Positions 35,350-45,146 of a stretch of 64,000 bases of DNA are shown here, in pieces (within the stretch, counting starts at the first letter, position 1; every line of letters begins with the position of its first letter). This DNA is from Longimicrobiales bacterium (GTDB taxonomy: Bacteria; Gemmatimonadota; Gemmatimonadetes; Longimicrobiales; Gaopeijiaceae). The translations under genes were made by a program, and so were the position numbers. Location: NCBI GenBank assembly GCA_958295645.1, contig OY282361.1:952927-1016926 (forward strand), given 5' to 3'. The notes under the pieces were generated by a model. That model did not search any database. It had not been told where the DNA came from and was given only the letters and a program-made list of their open reading frames with translations.

Positions 35350-36171
35350 ATGAAGCTCCACCAGCTCTTGGCGGAACCCGGCTGGGTGACGGGCGCCAGC
35401 GACGGCGACGTGGGCGCGTTGCGGGAGGCCGTGCGCGAGTTGCCGGCGGCCTCTCCTCTGGCGGCCGCCCTGCGGAGCGCCGAGGGGAGCGATGCGGTCC
35501 GCTACGGCCTCGTCTGCGACCGGGCCGGCATCCTCGACCTGGGCGAGGAGCAGGGCGAGCCCGGACTGGCGCTGGGTCTGGCGTCTCCCGGAGGCGCCGG
35601 CGTGGGAAAGCTCACCTGGATCGCCTGGGGCTTGGCGCGGGAGTCCGTCAACCTCTTCCTGGCCCCCGTCCTGCGACGCTTCTCCTCCGAGGTGCGAAGC
35701 GCGGTTCGGGCGGGCGACGCCGGACGCGCGCTCGCTTCTCCGGAGTTTCGCGACGCCGAAGTCGAGACGGACGTGCGCGTCGGCCACGTGTTGACGCCGC
35801 TCTCCTACCGCGTGTACCCCGACACGCCGGTTGCGGAAGTCCAGAACCTGATGTTGCGCCGGGACGTGGCGGCCGTGCCCGTCGTCGGCGAGAGCCTGGA
35901 GCTTCTCGGACTGATCACGGCCGGCGACGTCCTGCCCCACGCGATGCCGGGCGGGGAAGGCGCGGAACGTCGAAGGCCCGCGGCGCTCGCCCGGCAGGTC
36001 ATGACGCGCTCGCTCTTCTGCGTGCCGGACGGCGAAAGCTTGGTGGAGGCCGGCCGAGCCCTGGTCGCCCGCAACCTGGCCCAGCTCCCCGTCGTCAAGG
36101 ATGGGGAGATGGTCGGTTTCCTGGAGCGCGCGACGGTCATGCGCGCCTTTCTCGGACCCTCTACGGAATAA
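35350..36171 (+). CDS. Protein with EIIA-like N-terminus and two CBS domains
   Basis: A 273-aa protein from ATG 35350. About residues 1-125 look like a phosphotransferase EIIA fold (GKLTWIAWGLARESVNLFLA and LRRFSSEVRSAVRAGD), with no phosphorylatable histidine visible at the expected place. Two CBS motifs follow, the first with VGHVLTPLSYRVYPDTPVAE and VAAVPVVGESLELLGLITA, the second with VMTRSLFCVPDGESLVEAG and QLPVVKDGEMVGFLER. CBS pairs bind adenosine nucleotides, so this may be an energy sensor. The role is unknown. It lies 46 bases after sucD. Confidence 0.7.
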   Translation: MKLHQLLAEPGWVTGASDGDVGALREAVRELPAASPLAAALRSAEGSDAVRYGLVCDRAGILDLGEEQGEPGLALGLASPGGAGVGKLTWIAWGLARESVNLFLAPVLRRFSSEVRSAVRAGDAGRALASPEFRDAEVETDVRVGHVLTPLSYRVYPDTPVAEVQNLMLRRDVAAVPVVGESLELLGLITAGDVLPHAMPGGEGAERRRPAALARQVMTRSLFCVPDGESLVEAGRALVARNLAQLPVVKDGEMVGFLERATVMRAFLGPSTE

Positions 36172-36178
36172 GACTCGA

Positions 36179-36619
36179 GTGAATCACCCGCCCGGAACGA
36201 ATCGAACCCTCGCAATCGTCAAGCCCGACGCCGTCGAAAGCGGCGACGCGGGCCGGATCGTCGCCCACCTGGAGGCGGCCGGCTTCAAGCTCAAGGCCGT
36301 GCGCATGCTGGCGATGACCCGCGCCCAGGCGCAGGCCTTCTACGCGGTCCACAGGGACCGGCCCTTCTACGAGTCGCTGGTCTCGTTCATGACTTCGGGG
36401 CCCTGCGTCCCCATGGTGCTCGAAGCGCCGCAGGCGGTCTCCGGACTTCGCCGCGCCATCGGCGCCACCGACCCGGCCGAAGCCGCCGAGGGCACCGTGC
36501 GCCGCCTCTATGCGCAGTCGAAGGAGCGGAACGCCGTTCACGGCTCCGACTCGGACGAGAACGCGCGCAAGGAGATCGAGTTCTTCTTCCCGGAGTTCTC
36601 GGCCGGGAACGCGTCCTGA
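36179..36619 (+). CDS. ndk: Nucleoside diphosphate kinase
   Basis: The enzyme moves the gamma phosphate between nucleoside tri- and diphosphates. From the GTG at 36179 the protein is 146 aa, close to the family's ~140. It has TLAIVKPDAVESGDAGRI, GFKLKAVRMLAMTRAQA and the active-site histidine in KERNAVHGSDSDENARKEI, then FFFPEF. It follows the CBS-protein gene by 7 bases. Confidence 0.94.
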   Translation: MNHPPGTNRTLAIVKPDAVESGDAGRIVAHLEAAGFKLKAVRMLAMTRAQAQAFYAVHRDRPFYESLVSFMTSGPCVPMVLEAPQAVSGLRRAIGATDPAEAAEGTVRRLYAQSKERNAVHGSDSDENARKEIEFFFPEFSAGNAS

Positions 36620-36634
36620 GGAACGGGCGGCCCG

Positions 36635-37213
36635 ATGCGCAGGCGGGATGACGGAGGCTCCGGACCGGCCGGGCAGGCCGCGGGAGCCGGCCGGCGGCGG
36701 AGCGGCCTGAGCGTCGGCTTGGCCGGCCTGCGCCAGGGCCGAAAGCTCGTCGTCGAGGGCGTGGTCGGCTCGGAGCCCGAGTTCTGGGAGGGCGCCGAAC
36801 TTCGGTTTTCGGAGCCGGTGAGGTTCTCCGGCGTGGCCGAGCTCGCGGGGGACGGCTTGGTCGTGCGGGGCTCCTGGTCGGCCTGTCTCGCGTACGACTG
36901 CGGACGCTGCCTGAAGCCGTTGCAGGTGCCGATGACGCGGACTGTGGTTCTGGTCTACTCCTTGAACGAGGAGTGGGAGCGGGACGACCCGGACGTGCGC
37001 GCCATTGACGCAGGGGCGTCCGAAGCCGACCTTGAGAAGGCGATAAGAGAGGACGTGATTCTGGAGGCGCCGCGGTACGTCCTGCCGGAAGCAGGAGGAG
37101 ACGGACGTTGCACTCGTTGCGGCGAACCCGTCGGCCGCCCCGAGAAGACCCCCAGCGACGAGAAGCGCCCAGATCCGCGGTGGGCGGCCTTGGAAGCGCT
37201 CAAGACCGACTAG
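36635..37213 (+). CDS. yceD: YceD family (DUF177) protein
   Basis: The 192-aa protein has the DUF177 pattern: strands with FSEPVRFSGVAELAGDG, the conserved CGRCLKPLQVPMTRTVVLV, an acidic helix, DVILEAPRYVLP and a C-terminal CTRCGE. YceD is encoded next to rpmF in most bacteria and takes part in 23S rRNA accumulation; exact activity is unsettled. The rpmF gene follows after 10 bases, supporting the call. The start may be slightly downstream of 36635, as the first ~20 residues are a Gly/Arg run. Confidence 0.87.
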   Translation: MRRRDDGGSGPAGQAAGAGRRRSGLSVGLAGLRQGRKLVVEGVVGSEPEFWEGAELRFSEPVRFSGVAELAGDGLVVRGSWSACLAYDCGRCLKPLQVPMTRTVVLVYSLNEEWERDDPDVRAIDAGASEADLEKAIREDVILEAPRYVLPEAGGDGRCTRCGEPVGRPEKTPSDEKRPDPRWAALEALKTD

Positions 37214-37223
37214 GAAGACGATC

Positions 37224-37406
37224 ATGGCCGTCCCCAAGAGGCGAGTATCCAAGCAACGCAAGCGCAAGCGGCGCACGCACTACAAGGCTGCCGAGACCAA
37301 GTTGGGCACCTGCTCCAAGACGGGCGACCCGGCGTTGCGGCATCGTGTCTGCCCCACGTCGGGCATGTACCGCGGCCGGACGGTTCTCGAAGTAGACCGA
37401 GACTAG
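37224..37406 (+). CDS. rpmF: 50S ribosomal protein bL32
   Basis: The 60-aa protein starts MAVPKRRVSKQRKRKRRTHY, the universal bL32 opening, and ends in SGMYRGRTVLEVDRD. The zinc-ribbon positions are degenerate: it has two isolated cysteines (in LGTCSK and RVCPTSG) instead of two CxxC pairs, so it probably binds zinc weakly or not at all. It begins the common rpmF-plsX-fabH run. Confidence 0.96.
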   Translation: MAVPKRRVSKQRKRKRRTHYKAAETKLGTCSKTGDPALRHRVCPTSGMYRGRTVLEVDRD

Positions 37407-37444
37407 GGTCGGCTCCGCCCGCTTCGGGCATTCCATCCCCGACC

Positions 37445-38413
37445 ATGCGGATCGCTCTCGACGCGATGGGCACCGACCACGCGCCCTCCAGCGAGGTCGA
37501 GGGCGCGATGCTTGCCGTGCAGGCCGACGGGGCGCTGAACGTCCTGCTCGTCGGCGACGAAGAGGCGATCGGCGCGCACCTGCGCCCTCACGCGGCGAAC
37601 GACCGAATCTCCGTGGTGCACGCGCCCGACCGCATCACATCGGGCGACTCGCTCGCCTCCGCCCTGCGGCGGCGGCCGCGGTCGTCCATGAGCGTCGGAT
37701 TGCGCCTGCACGCCAGCCGGGAGGCGGACGCCTTCGTTTCCGCGGGCCCGACGGGCGCGGTGATGGCCGCCTCGCTGTTGGCGCTGGGCGCGCTGTCGGG
37801 CGTGGCCCGGCCGACCGTGGCCACGGTGCTGCCCACCGCGCAGGGCGCCACGCTCCTGGCCGACGCCGGAGCGAACATCGAATGCAAGCCGCACCACCTC
37901 GGGCAGTTCGCGCGCCTGGGAGCGGTGTACATGCAGGACCTGCACGGCGTGGCCAACCCCCGGGTGGGCCTGCTCAACGTGGGCTCCGAAGCCACCAAGG
38001 GAACGGAGATGGTGCAGGAGGCGCACCGGCTCCTGGCCGCCAGCGGACTCAACTTCGTGGGCAACGTGGAGGGACGAGACATCATCCACTGGGCCTGCGA
38101 CGTGCTCGTCTGCGACGGCTTCGCGGGCAACGTCCTGCTCAAGTGCTACGAGTCCGTGGCCGGCTTTCTCGTCGAGAACCTGCGGTCGCGGCTGAACCCG
38201 CAGCAGCTGGACTCGGAGATCGACGAGGTGTTCCGCGTGTTCGACTACGAAGAGTACGGCGGGGCGCCGTTGCTGGGCGTCGACGGAGTGAGCGTGATCT
38301 GCCACGGCGGGTCCTCGGCCCGGGCGATCGGCGCCGCCCTGGGAGCCGCCGCCCGCGCCGTCCGCAGCGGCATGGTGGCCCACGTCGCCCGCGACCTCTC
38401 GGCCGCCGAATGA
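37445..38413 (+). CDS. plsX: Phosphate acyltransferase PlsX
   Basis: PlsX converts acyl-ACP to acyl-phosphate for phospholipid synthesis. The 322-aa protein has MRIALDAMGTDHAPSSEVEG, DAFVSAGPTGAVMAASLLAL, LADAGANIECKPHHLGQFA, VGLLNVGSEATKGTEM and VCDGFAGNVLLKCYESV. All are family motifs. It opens the fatty-acid block after rpmF, an arrangement found in many bacteria. Confidence 0.94.
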   Translation: MRIALDAMGTDHAPSSEVEGAMLAVQADGALNVLLVGDEEAIGAHLRPHAANDRISVVHAPDRITSGDSLASALRRRPRSSMSVGLRLHASREADAFVSAGPTGAVMAASLLALGALSGVARPTVATVLPTAQGATLLADAGANIECKPHHLGQFARLGAVYMQDLHGVANPRVGLLNVGSEATKGTEMVQEAHRLLAASGLNFVGNVEGRDIIHWACDVLVCDGFAGNVLLKCYESVAGFLVENLRSRLNPQQLDSEIDEVFRVFDYEEYGGAPLLGVDGVSVICHGGSSARAIGAALGAAARAVRSGMVAHVARDLSAAE

Positions 38414-38427
38414 AGGGAGCCCGCCTC

Positions 38428-38483
38428 GTGAACGGAGTCCGTCGCCTCCCCGCATTGCCGCGCCCAGCGAAGGAGCCCGCCAC

Positions 38484-38487
<4 letters not shown>
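38428..38487 (+). CDS. Possible 19-codon leader ORF before fabH
   Basis: A short frame from GTG 38428 (MNGVRRLPALPRPAKEPAT) stops at the TGA that overlaps the fabH GTG start. Its own start region, GAAGGGAGCCCGCCTCGTGAA, is a near copy of the fabH start region GAAGGAGCCCGCCACGTGAA. So it may be a translated leader coupled to fabH, or merely a small duplication of the ribosome-binding region. Evidence is thin. Confidence 0.2.
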
Positions 38488-39479
<992 letters not shown>

Positions 39480-39488
39480 GGCGCCGAG

Positions 39489-40463
39489 ATGGCCGTGGGC
39501 GCGGGAACGGTTGCCGGCGGTGCGGGGACGCCTGCTCGCACGGCGCTCTTGTTCCCCGGGCAGGGATCGCAGCACGTGGGCATGGGCAGGTCCCTCGCGG
39601 ACAGTCGTCCTGCCGCGCGCGAGACGTTCGAGGAGGCCGACGAGGTCTTGGGCCTTCGCCTCTCGCGGATCGCCTGGGAGGGGCCGGAGGAGGCGTTGCG
39701 GGCCACGGAGCACGCGCAACCAGCGCTGTACGTGCATTCGCTGGCGGCCTACCGCGTGGCCAAGGACCGGCTGGGCAGGGTCGCGGTGGCCGCCGGACAT
39801 TCGCTGGGCGAGCTCTCGGCGCACGCCGCGGCCGGATCGTTCTCCTTCGCCGACGGACTGCGCGCCGTGCGCAAGAGGGGCGAGCTGATGGCGCGCGCCT
39901 CCGACTCGGCCCCCGGGACGATGGCCGCCGTCCTGGGCCTGGACGAGGAGACGGTGCGGGCGCTCTGCCGCGAGGTCGGGGAGGCCGGCGCCACGGTGGT
40001 GCCCGCCAATCTCAACGCCCCGGGCCAAGTCGTCGTCAGCGGCGAGATCGAAGGCGTGGAGCGCTTGGCCGAGGCGGCGCGGGCGCAGGGCGCCAAGCGG
40101 GTGGCGAAGCTGAGCGTGTCGGCGGCCTTTCATTCGCCGCTCATGACGCCGGCGGCCGACGAGTTCCGCGAGCACCTGCATCTGATGCGCTTCGAGCGGC
40201 CCGCGTTTCCGGTCGTGTCCAACGTGACCGCCGAGGCGGCCGCCGAGCCCGAGCGCGTTCGCGAGCTTCTCGTGAGGCAGCTGACGGCGCCGGTTCGCTG
40301 GATCGACTGCGTGTCCCGCATGGTGGCCATGGGGGCGGAGCGATTCGCCGAGCTGGGGCCGGGCAAGGTCTTGGCGGGACTGAACCGGCGCAACGCCAAG
40401 GGCCTGCCGGTCCTGTCGCTGGGGGAAGCCGGGGCGGTGGACGCCATGGAGGATTGGGAGTGA
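39489..40463 (+). CDS. fabD: Malonyl-CoA:ACP transacylase
   Basis: FabD loads malonyl groups onto ACP. The 324-aa protein opens its fold with TALLFPGQGSQHVGMGRSLA, has the catalytic serine in VAAGHSLGELSAHAAAGS and the histidine in SVSAAFHSPLMTPAADEF. It begins 9 bases after fabH and overlaps fabG by 4 bases. Confidence 0.95.
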   Translation: MAVGAGTVAGGAGTPARTALLFPGQGSQHVGMGRSLADSRPAARETFEEADEVLGLRLSRIAWEGPEEALRATEHAQPALYVHSLAAYRVAKDRLGRVAVAAGHSLGELSAHAAAGSFSFADGLRAVRKRGELMARASDSAPGTMAAVLGLDEETVRALCREVGEAGATVVPANLNAPGQVVVSGEIEGVERLAEAARAQGAKRVAKLSVSAAFHSPLMTPAADEFREHLHLMRFERPAFPVVSNVTAEAAAEPERVRELLVRQLTAPVRWIDCVSRMVAMGAERFAELGPGKVLAGLNRRNAKGLPVLSLGEAGAVDAMEDWE

Positions 40464-41206
40464 CGGGCGGGGGCCCCTTGGCCGGGCAGGTGGCGGTGGT
40501 CACCGGCGGCTCGCGGGGGATCGGCCTGGGCGTCGCGGAGGCGCTTGCCGGGGACGGGGCGCGGGTGGCCGTGGTCGCCCGCAACGGCGAACGCGCGGCG
40601 GCGGCGGCGGCGGGACTTCCCGGAGAGGGCCATTGCGGGCTCGCCTGCGACGTGGCGAGCGCAGCGGACTGCAAGGAGGCCGTGGCCGAGACCACGAAGC
40701 GTCTGGGGCCGGCCGCGATCCTGGTCAACAACGCGGGCATCACGAGGGACAACATCCTGCTCCGGCTTCGCGACGAAGACTGGTCGGCCGTCGTCGAGAC
40801 CAACCTGGGAGGCGCGTTCAACATGATCCGCGCCACCGCCCGGGCCATGATGAAGCGGCGGGCCGGGTCGATCGTCAACGTGAGTTCGGTGATCGGCTTG
40901 ACCGGCAACGCGGGGCAGGCCAACTACGCCGCCTCGAAGGCGGGCCTCCACGGCCTGACCAAGTCGGTCGCGCGGGAGCTCGCGCCGCGCGGCATTCGGT
41001 GCAACGCGGTGGCCCCCGGCTTCGTTAAGACGGACATGACAGCGGGCCTCGGCGAAGCCCGGACGGAGGAGCTGCGGCAGCGCATTCCGCTGGGCGCCCT
41101 GGGCCGTCCCGCCGACGTGGCCGGACTGGTGGCGTTCCTTGCGGGGCCGGGCGCGCGTTACATTACCGGACAGGTGATCGCGGTCGACGGCGGCATGGCC
41201 ATGTAG
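40460..41206 (+). CDS. fabG: 3-oxoacyl-ACP reductase
   Basis: FabG is the NADPH-dependent ketoreductase of fatty-acid elongation. From the GTG at 40460 it is 248 aa. The Rossmann motif is VTGGSRGIGLGVAEALAG, then LVNNAGITRDNILLR, the catalytic Ser in IVNVSSVIGLTGNAGQ and Tyr/Lys in ANYAASKAGLHGLTK, with the closing ITGQVIAVDGGMAM. The start overlaps the fabD stop. Confidence 0.95.
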   Translation: MTGGGPLAGQVAVVTGGSRGIGLGVAEALAGDGARVAVVARNGERAAAAAAGLPGEGHCGLACDVASAADCKEAVAETTKRLGPAAILVNNAGITRDNILLRLRDEDWSAVVETNLGGAFNMIRATARAMMKRRAGSIVNVSSVIGLTGNAGQANYAASKAGLHGLTKSVARELAPRGIRCNAVAPGFVKTDMTAGLGEARTEELRQRIPLGALGRPADVAGLVAFLAGPGARYITGQVIAVDGGMAM

Positions 41207-41323
41207 GCGGCGGCTCGTTTCGGCGGGTTGCCGGGCCGTCGGCTCGTCTGCGCATCGCATCCCCACCCATCCATCATCCCCAGTGCCCAAACCAAGCCCC
41301 AACGGGCGGAGAAGAACACGAAC

Positions 41324-41566
41324 ATGTCCGACACTCCGGCAGCCAAGGTCAAGGAAGTCATCATCAACGAGCTCGGCGTCGAGTCCGACAAGGTGGTTCC
41401 GGAAGCGTCGTTCGTCGAGGATCTAGGCGCCGACTCGCTGGACACCGTCGAACTCGTCATGGCCTTCGAGGAGGAGTTCGAGATCGACATTCCCGACGAG
41501 GACGCGGAGCAGATGCGCACGGTGGGAGATGCGATCTCCTACATCGCGAGCCACACGCAGGGCTGA
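41324..41566 (+). CDS. acpP: Acyl carrier protein
   Basis: An 80-aa acidic four-helix carrier. The phosphopantetheine serine is in [19 protein letters not shown], and the sequence begins [20 protein letters not shown] 117-bp gap, longer than others in this operon, precedes it and could hold its own promoter, since ACP is needed in large amounts; no clear boxes were seen there. Confidence 0.96.
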   Translation: MSDTPAAKVKEVIINELGVESDKVVPEASFVEDLGADSLDTVELVMAFEEEFEIDIPDEDAEQMRTVGDAISYIASHTQG

Positions 41567-41609
41567 CCGGAGCCCGAGGGGCCGCTGGGCTCCCGCGGGC
41601 GCACGCGGC

Positions 41610-42875
41610 ATGGGCGAGGCGCGAGACCGGCGGCGGGTAGTCGTGACCGGCCTGGGGATGGTGAGTCCCGTGGGGCCGGATCTCGAATCGACGTGGCAGG
41701 CTCTGTTGGACGGGCAGCCGGGCGGCGGGCCCATCACGCTGTTCGACGCGCACGAAGGCTTCGCCACGCGGATCGCTTGCGAGGTCAAGGACTTCGATCC
41801 GCTGCAGCACATGGGCCGCAAGGAAGCCCGCCGCTACGACCGGTTCGCCCAGCTCGCGCTGGCGGCAGCGGACCAGGCGATGGCCTCCGCCGGTCTCGAC
41901 GGCCCGCCCCCCGGAACCGACCCGGCGGCCTTCGGCGTCATCTTCGGGAGCGGAATCGGCGGAATCGACACCTTCGAGAAGAACTGCGAGGCGCTCCTCG
42001 CGAAGGGGCCCGGACGGGTGAGTCCGTTCTTCGTCCCCATGTACATTCCCGACATCGCCCCGGGACTGGTTTCGATTCGGTACGGCCTGAGGGGTCCCAA
42101 CTACGCGACGGTCTCCGCCTGCGCGTCGAGCGCGCACGCCATCGGGGCCGCGGCCCGGTACATCGAAAGGGGAGACGCCGACCTGATGCTGGCGGGCGGC
42201 TCGGAAGCGTCGGTGACGCCGCTCACCATCGGAGGCTTCGCGGCGATGAAGGCCATGTCCACGCGCAACGACGATCCCGAAGGCGCCAGCCGTCCTTTCG
42301 ACGCGAACCGGGACGGCTTCGTCATCGGCGAGGGCGCCGGCTGCCTGGTGCTGGAAGGACTTGAGCACGCGCAGGACAGGGGAGCGGAGATTCTGGGCGA
42401 GATCGCCGGCTACGGGCTGTCGGGCGACGCGCATCACATCACCGCGCCCCCCGACGACGGGTCCGGAGCGCAGTTGGCCATGCGCATGGCGATGAGAGAC
42501 GCCGGAATCGGGCCGGCCGACATCGCGTACGTCAACGCCCACGGCACGTCCACGCCGCTCAACGACGCCACCGAGACCGTGGCGGTCAAGGCCGTCTTCG
42601 GCCCCTGCGCGCAGGACGTGGTCGTCGGTTCCACCAAGTCGATGACCGGCCACCTCCTCGGAGCCGCCGGCGCCGTCGAAGCGGCCTTCTGCCTGATGAC
42701 CTGCCGAACGGGCAAGATCCCGCCGACCATCAACTTCTCCGAACAGGACGAGGCCTGCGACCTCGAGTACGCCCACGGGGGCCTGATCGAGCGCCCCGTC
42801 TCCTACGCCCTGAGCAATTCGTTCGGCTTCGGCGGCCACAACGTGTGCCTCGTCGTGAGGAAGTACGAGGAGTAG
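41610..42875 (+). CDS. fabF: 3-oxoacyl-ACP synthase II
   Basis: FabF elongates acyl-ACP chains. From the ATG at 41610 it is 421 aa with RRVVVTGLGMVSPVGPDL, the active-site Cys in ATVSACASSAHAIGAAARYI and the two histidines in NAHGTSTPLNDATE and KSMTGHLLGAAGAVEA. NSFGFGGHNVCLVVR closes the fold. It follows acpP and ends directly at the ispF start. Confidence 0.95.
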   Translation: MGEARDRRRVVVTGLGMVSPVGPDLESTWQALLDGQPGGGPITLFDAHEGFATRIACEVKDFDPLQHMGRKEARRYDRFAQLALAAADQAMASAGLDGPPPGTDPAAFGVIFGSGIGGIDTFEKNCEALLAKGPGRVSPFFVPMYIPDIAPGLVSIRYGLRGPNYATVSACASSAHAIGAAARYIERGDADLMLAGGSEASVTPLTIGGFAAMKAMSTRNDDPEGASRPFDANRDGFVIGEGAGCLVLEGLEHAQDRGAEILGEIAGYGLSGDAHHITAPPDDGSGAQLAMRMAMRDAGIGPADIAYVNAHGTSTPLNDATETVAVKAVFGPCAQDVVVGSTKSMTGHLLGAAGAVEAAFCLMTCRTGKIPPTINFSEQDEACDLEYAHGGLIERPVSYALSNSFGFGGHNVCLVVRKYEE

Positions 42876-43370
42876 GTGCCCGGCGTCCCCTCCGCGCGAA
42901 TAGGGACCGGATACGACTCTCACCGCTTCGACCCCGCGCACCGGCTCGTGCTCGGGGGCGTGCACTTTCCCGGCTGTCCCGGGCTGGCCGGGTTCTCGGA
43001 CGGAGACGCGGTCGCCCACGCGGTGATCGACGCCCTCCTGGGGGCCGCGGCGCTCGGCGACGTCGGGAGCCATTTCCCGCCGGGCGACGACCGGTGGCGC
43101 GGCGCGGATTCCATGGAGTTGCTGGGCTTGGCCGCCGGCGTGCTGCGCGAGGCGTCCTGGACGGTCGGCAACGTGGACGTGACGGTGGTCTGCGAGCGTC
43201 CGAAGATCGGTCCGCGCGCCGCGGAGATGCGGGCGGCCTTGGCCGGACGGCTGGGCGTCTCGCCGGGCCAGGTGTCCGTCAAGGGCAAGACCAACGAAGG
43301 CATGGGCTGGATCGGGCGAGGGGAGGGGATCGGCGTGCAGGCGGTCGCGCTGGTGGTTCCGGCCCCGTGA
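42876..43370 (+). CDS. ispF: 2-C-methyl-D-erythritol 2,4-cyclodiphosphate synthase
   Basis: This is the fifth step of the non-mevalonate isoprenoid pathway. The 164-aa protein has the zinc ligands D-x-H in IGTGYDSHRFD, the GFSDGDAVAHAVIDALLGAA block, GDVGSHFPPGDD and the CDP-binding KGKTNEGMGWIGRGEGI. The GTG start immediately follows the fabF stop. ispD is not next to it. Confidence 0.95.
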   Translation: MPGVPSARIGTGYDSHRFDPAHRLVLGGVHFPGCPGLAGFSDGDAVAHAVIDALLGAAALGDVGSHFPPGDDRWRGADSMELLGLAAGVLREASWTVGNVDVTVVCERPKIGPRAAEMRAALAGRLGVSPGQVSVKGKTNEGMGWIGRGEGIGVQAVALVVPAP

Positions 43371-43428
43371 GCGAGACCCAAGCCCGGCGAGGCGCCGCAG
43401 GCGTGCCCGGTGGCGTGTTTTCGCGCCT

Positions 43429-44094
43429 GTGAGCGAGGCCCTCGGCTTTCTGGACAGCCTCTCGCCCGTTGCGGCGTATCTGTTGCTGGGGGTGGGCGCC
43501 GCGGTGGAGAACGTGCTGCCGGTCGTGCCCGCCGACACGTTCATCGCGACGGGGGGATTCCTCGCCGGGCTGGGGACGCTCAGCCTGGGCGGCGCGTTCC
43601 TGGTGGTCTGGGGATGCAACGCCGGGGGCGCGCTGGCCGTCTACGGCGCGGGCCGCCGGTACGGGCCGGGCTTCCTTCGCACCAAGGCCGGGCGACGGCT
43701 CGCCTCGGAAGACCAGATGGCGGCGCTGGCCCGCTTCTACGGGCGCTGGGGCATGGCGGCGATCTTCGCCTCGCGCTTCCTGCCTGGATTCAGGGCGCTG
43801 GTGCCGGTGTTCGCGGGCGTTACGGGCCAGACCGCGCTCCGCGTGGCGCCGCCGCTGCTGGTCGCCTCCGCGATCTGGTACGGTGCGCTGCTGAGATTGG
43901 GCTACTTGGCGGGCGAGAACCTGGACAAACTGGCCGAGGCGGTCGAGCGCGCGAACGCTTGGCTGCTGGCGGTTTCGGCGATCCTGGCCGTCGCCTTGGG
44001 GGCGTGGTGGTGGTGGACGCGCAGGACGGCAAGAGCGGGCGGGGCGGCGAACACGGGGGGTGGGGCAGGGCTGGACGAAGACGCGGGCGCCTGA
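43429..44094 (+). CDS. dedA: DedA family membrane protein
   Basis: A 221-aa integral membrane protein of the DedA/VTT (SNARE-associated) family, whose members flip or recycle undecaprenyl phosphate and other lipids. Visible family features are AAVENVLPVVPADTFIATGG, the GRWGMAAIFASRFLPGFRAL motif with the conserved Arg, and about five hydrophobic segments with two re-entrant-like loops. The tail is Gly/Ala-rich. It begins 58 bases after ispF. Confidence 0.87.
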   Translation: MSEALGFLDSLSPVAAYLLLGVGAAVENVLPVVPADTFIATGGFLAGLGTLSLGGAFLVVWGCNAGGALAVYGAGRRYGPGFLRTKAGRRLASEDQMAALARFYGRWGMAAIFASRFLPGFRALVPVFAGVTGQTALRVAPPLLVASAIWYGALLRLGYLAGENLDKLAEAVERANAWLLAVSAILAVALGAWWWWTRRTARAGGAANTGGGAGLDEDAGA

Positions 44095-44119
44095 TCGCAT
44101 CCGGGGAGCGCGTACGGCA

Positions 44120-45043
44120 ATGGACAAGGAAACTAGAGCCGCGACGTACCAGCGCCGTTTCTTCCTGGAGCCCTTTCTGGACTTCCTCAAGCTGGAGAGG
44201 GGCTTGCGCGCCAAGACGGTCGCCTCCTACCGAAGCGACATCGCGCGGTTTCTCCGCTTCGCCGCAGAAGTGGACGTCGAGGCGCCGCGCGACCTGAGCG
44301 CCGAAGTCCTGCACGACTACGTCGCGCGCATGAGCGCGGACGGCTTGTCTCCCGCCTCGATCCGCCGGGCGCAGTCCGCCTTGCGGGCCTATTTCGCGTT
44401 CCTGTCGGACGAGGGCCTCGTGCCCGAGAACCCTTCCGACCGGATGGATCGTCCCAAGATGCCGCGCAGGCTGCCCGGCTTCCTGACCCAGGAGGAGGCC
44501 GTTCGGCTGGTCGAGGCGGTCGATCCGGACTCGCCGGTTCATTGGCGGGACAAGGGCCTGCTCGAGCTGCTGTACGCCACGGGCATGCGCGTCAGCGAAC
44601 TCACTGGACTGAGCCTGCCCCGGCTAGACCTGGGCCAGGGAGACTGCCTCGTCCTAGGGAAGGGGGGCAAGGAACGCCTCGTTCCGGTTGGACGAACCGC
44701 CTGCGAGGTGCTGAATCGCTATCTCGCCGGCGTGCGGCCGCGCCTGGACAAGGGACAGAGCCGGGGCGCCGTGTTCCTCAACCAGCGGGGCACTCCGTTG
44801 AGCCGGGCGTCGGTATGGACGATCGTCGCCCGGGCCGCGGCCAGGGCCGGCATCCAGCGCAAGGTGTCGCCCCACACGCTCCGCCACTCCTGCGCGACCC
44901 ATCTCCTCGAAGGCGGAGCGGACCTGGTCGCGGTGCAGGAACTGCTGGGCCACGCTCACGTCGCCACCACCCAGATATACACGCATCTGGACCGCGACTA
45001 CCTTCGCCGCACGCACAGCCGCTACCACCCGCGGGGCCAGTGA
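44120..45043 (+). CDS. xerD: Tyrosine recombinase XerC/XerD
   Basis: This enzyme resolves chromosome dimers at dif. From the ATG at 44120 it is 307 aa. An N-terminal SAM-like core-binding domain (FLDFLKLERGLRAKTVASY) is followed by the catalytic domain with Arg in LYATGMRVSELTGL, the H-x-x-R in HTLRHSCATHLLEGGAD, and His plus the nucleophilic Tyr in LLGHAHVATTQIYTHLD. XerC and XerD are hard to separate from one sequence; the opening suits XerD. No dif site was found nearby. Confidence 0.88.
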   Translation: MDKETRAATYQRRFFLEPFLDFLKLERGLRAKTVASYRSDIARFLRFAAEVDVEAPRDLSAEVLHDYVARMSADGLSPASIRRAQSALRAYFAFLSDEGLVPENPSDRMDRPKMPRRLPGFLTQEEAVRLVEAVDPDSPVHWRDKGLLELLYATGMRVSELTGLSLPRLDLGQGDCLVLGKGGKERLVPVGRTACEVLNRYLAGVRPRLDKGQSRGAVFLNQRGTPLSRASVWTIVARAAARAGIQRKVSPHTLRHSCATHLLEGGADLVAVQELLGHAHVATTQIYTHLDRDYLRRTHSRYHPRGQ

Positions 45044-45049
45044 CGAGGG

Positions 45050-45132
45050 CGTCCGGGCCAATCCCTTGCGCCTGCCCAGGCCAACGGTGCGCCTGTCCTC
45101 GCCAACCGGGCACCGTCCGGGCCAATCCCTTG
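45050..45132. repeat. 19-bp direct repeat between convergent genes
   Basis: CGTCCGGGCCAATCCCTTG occurs at 45050-45068 and again at 45114-45132, with 45 bases between. Weaker copies of the GGCCAA core lie between them. The stretch fills the 103-bp gap between the convergent xerD and SprT-like genes. Confidence 0.75.
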
Positions 45133-45146
45133 AGCCCGACCCGCTC

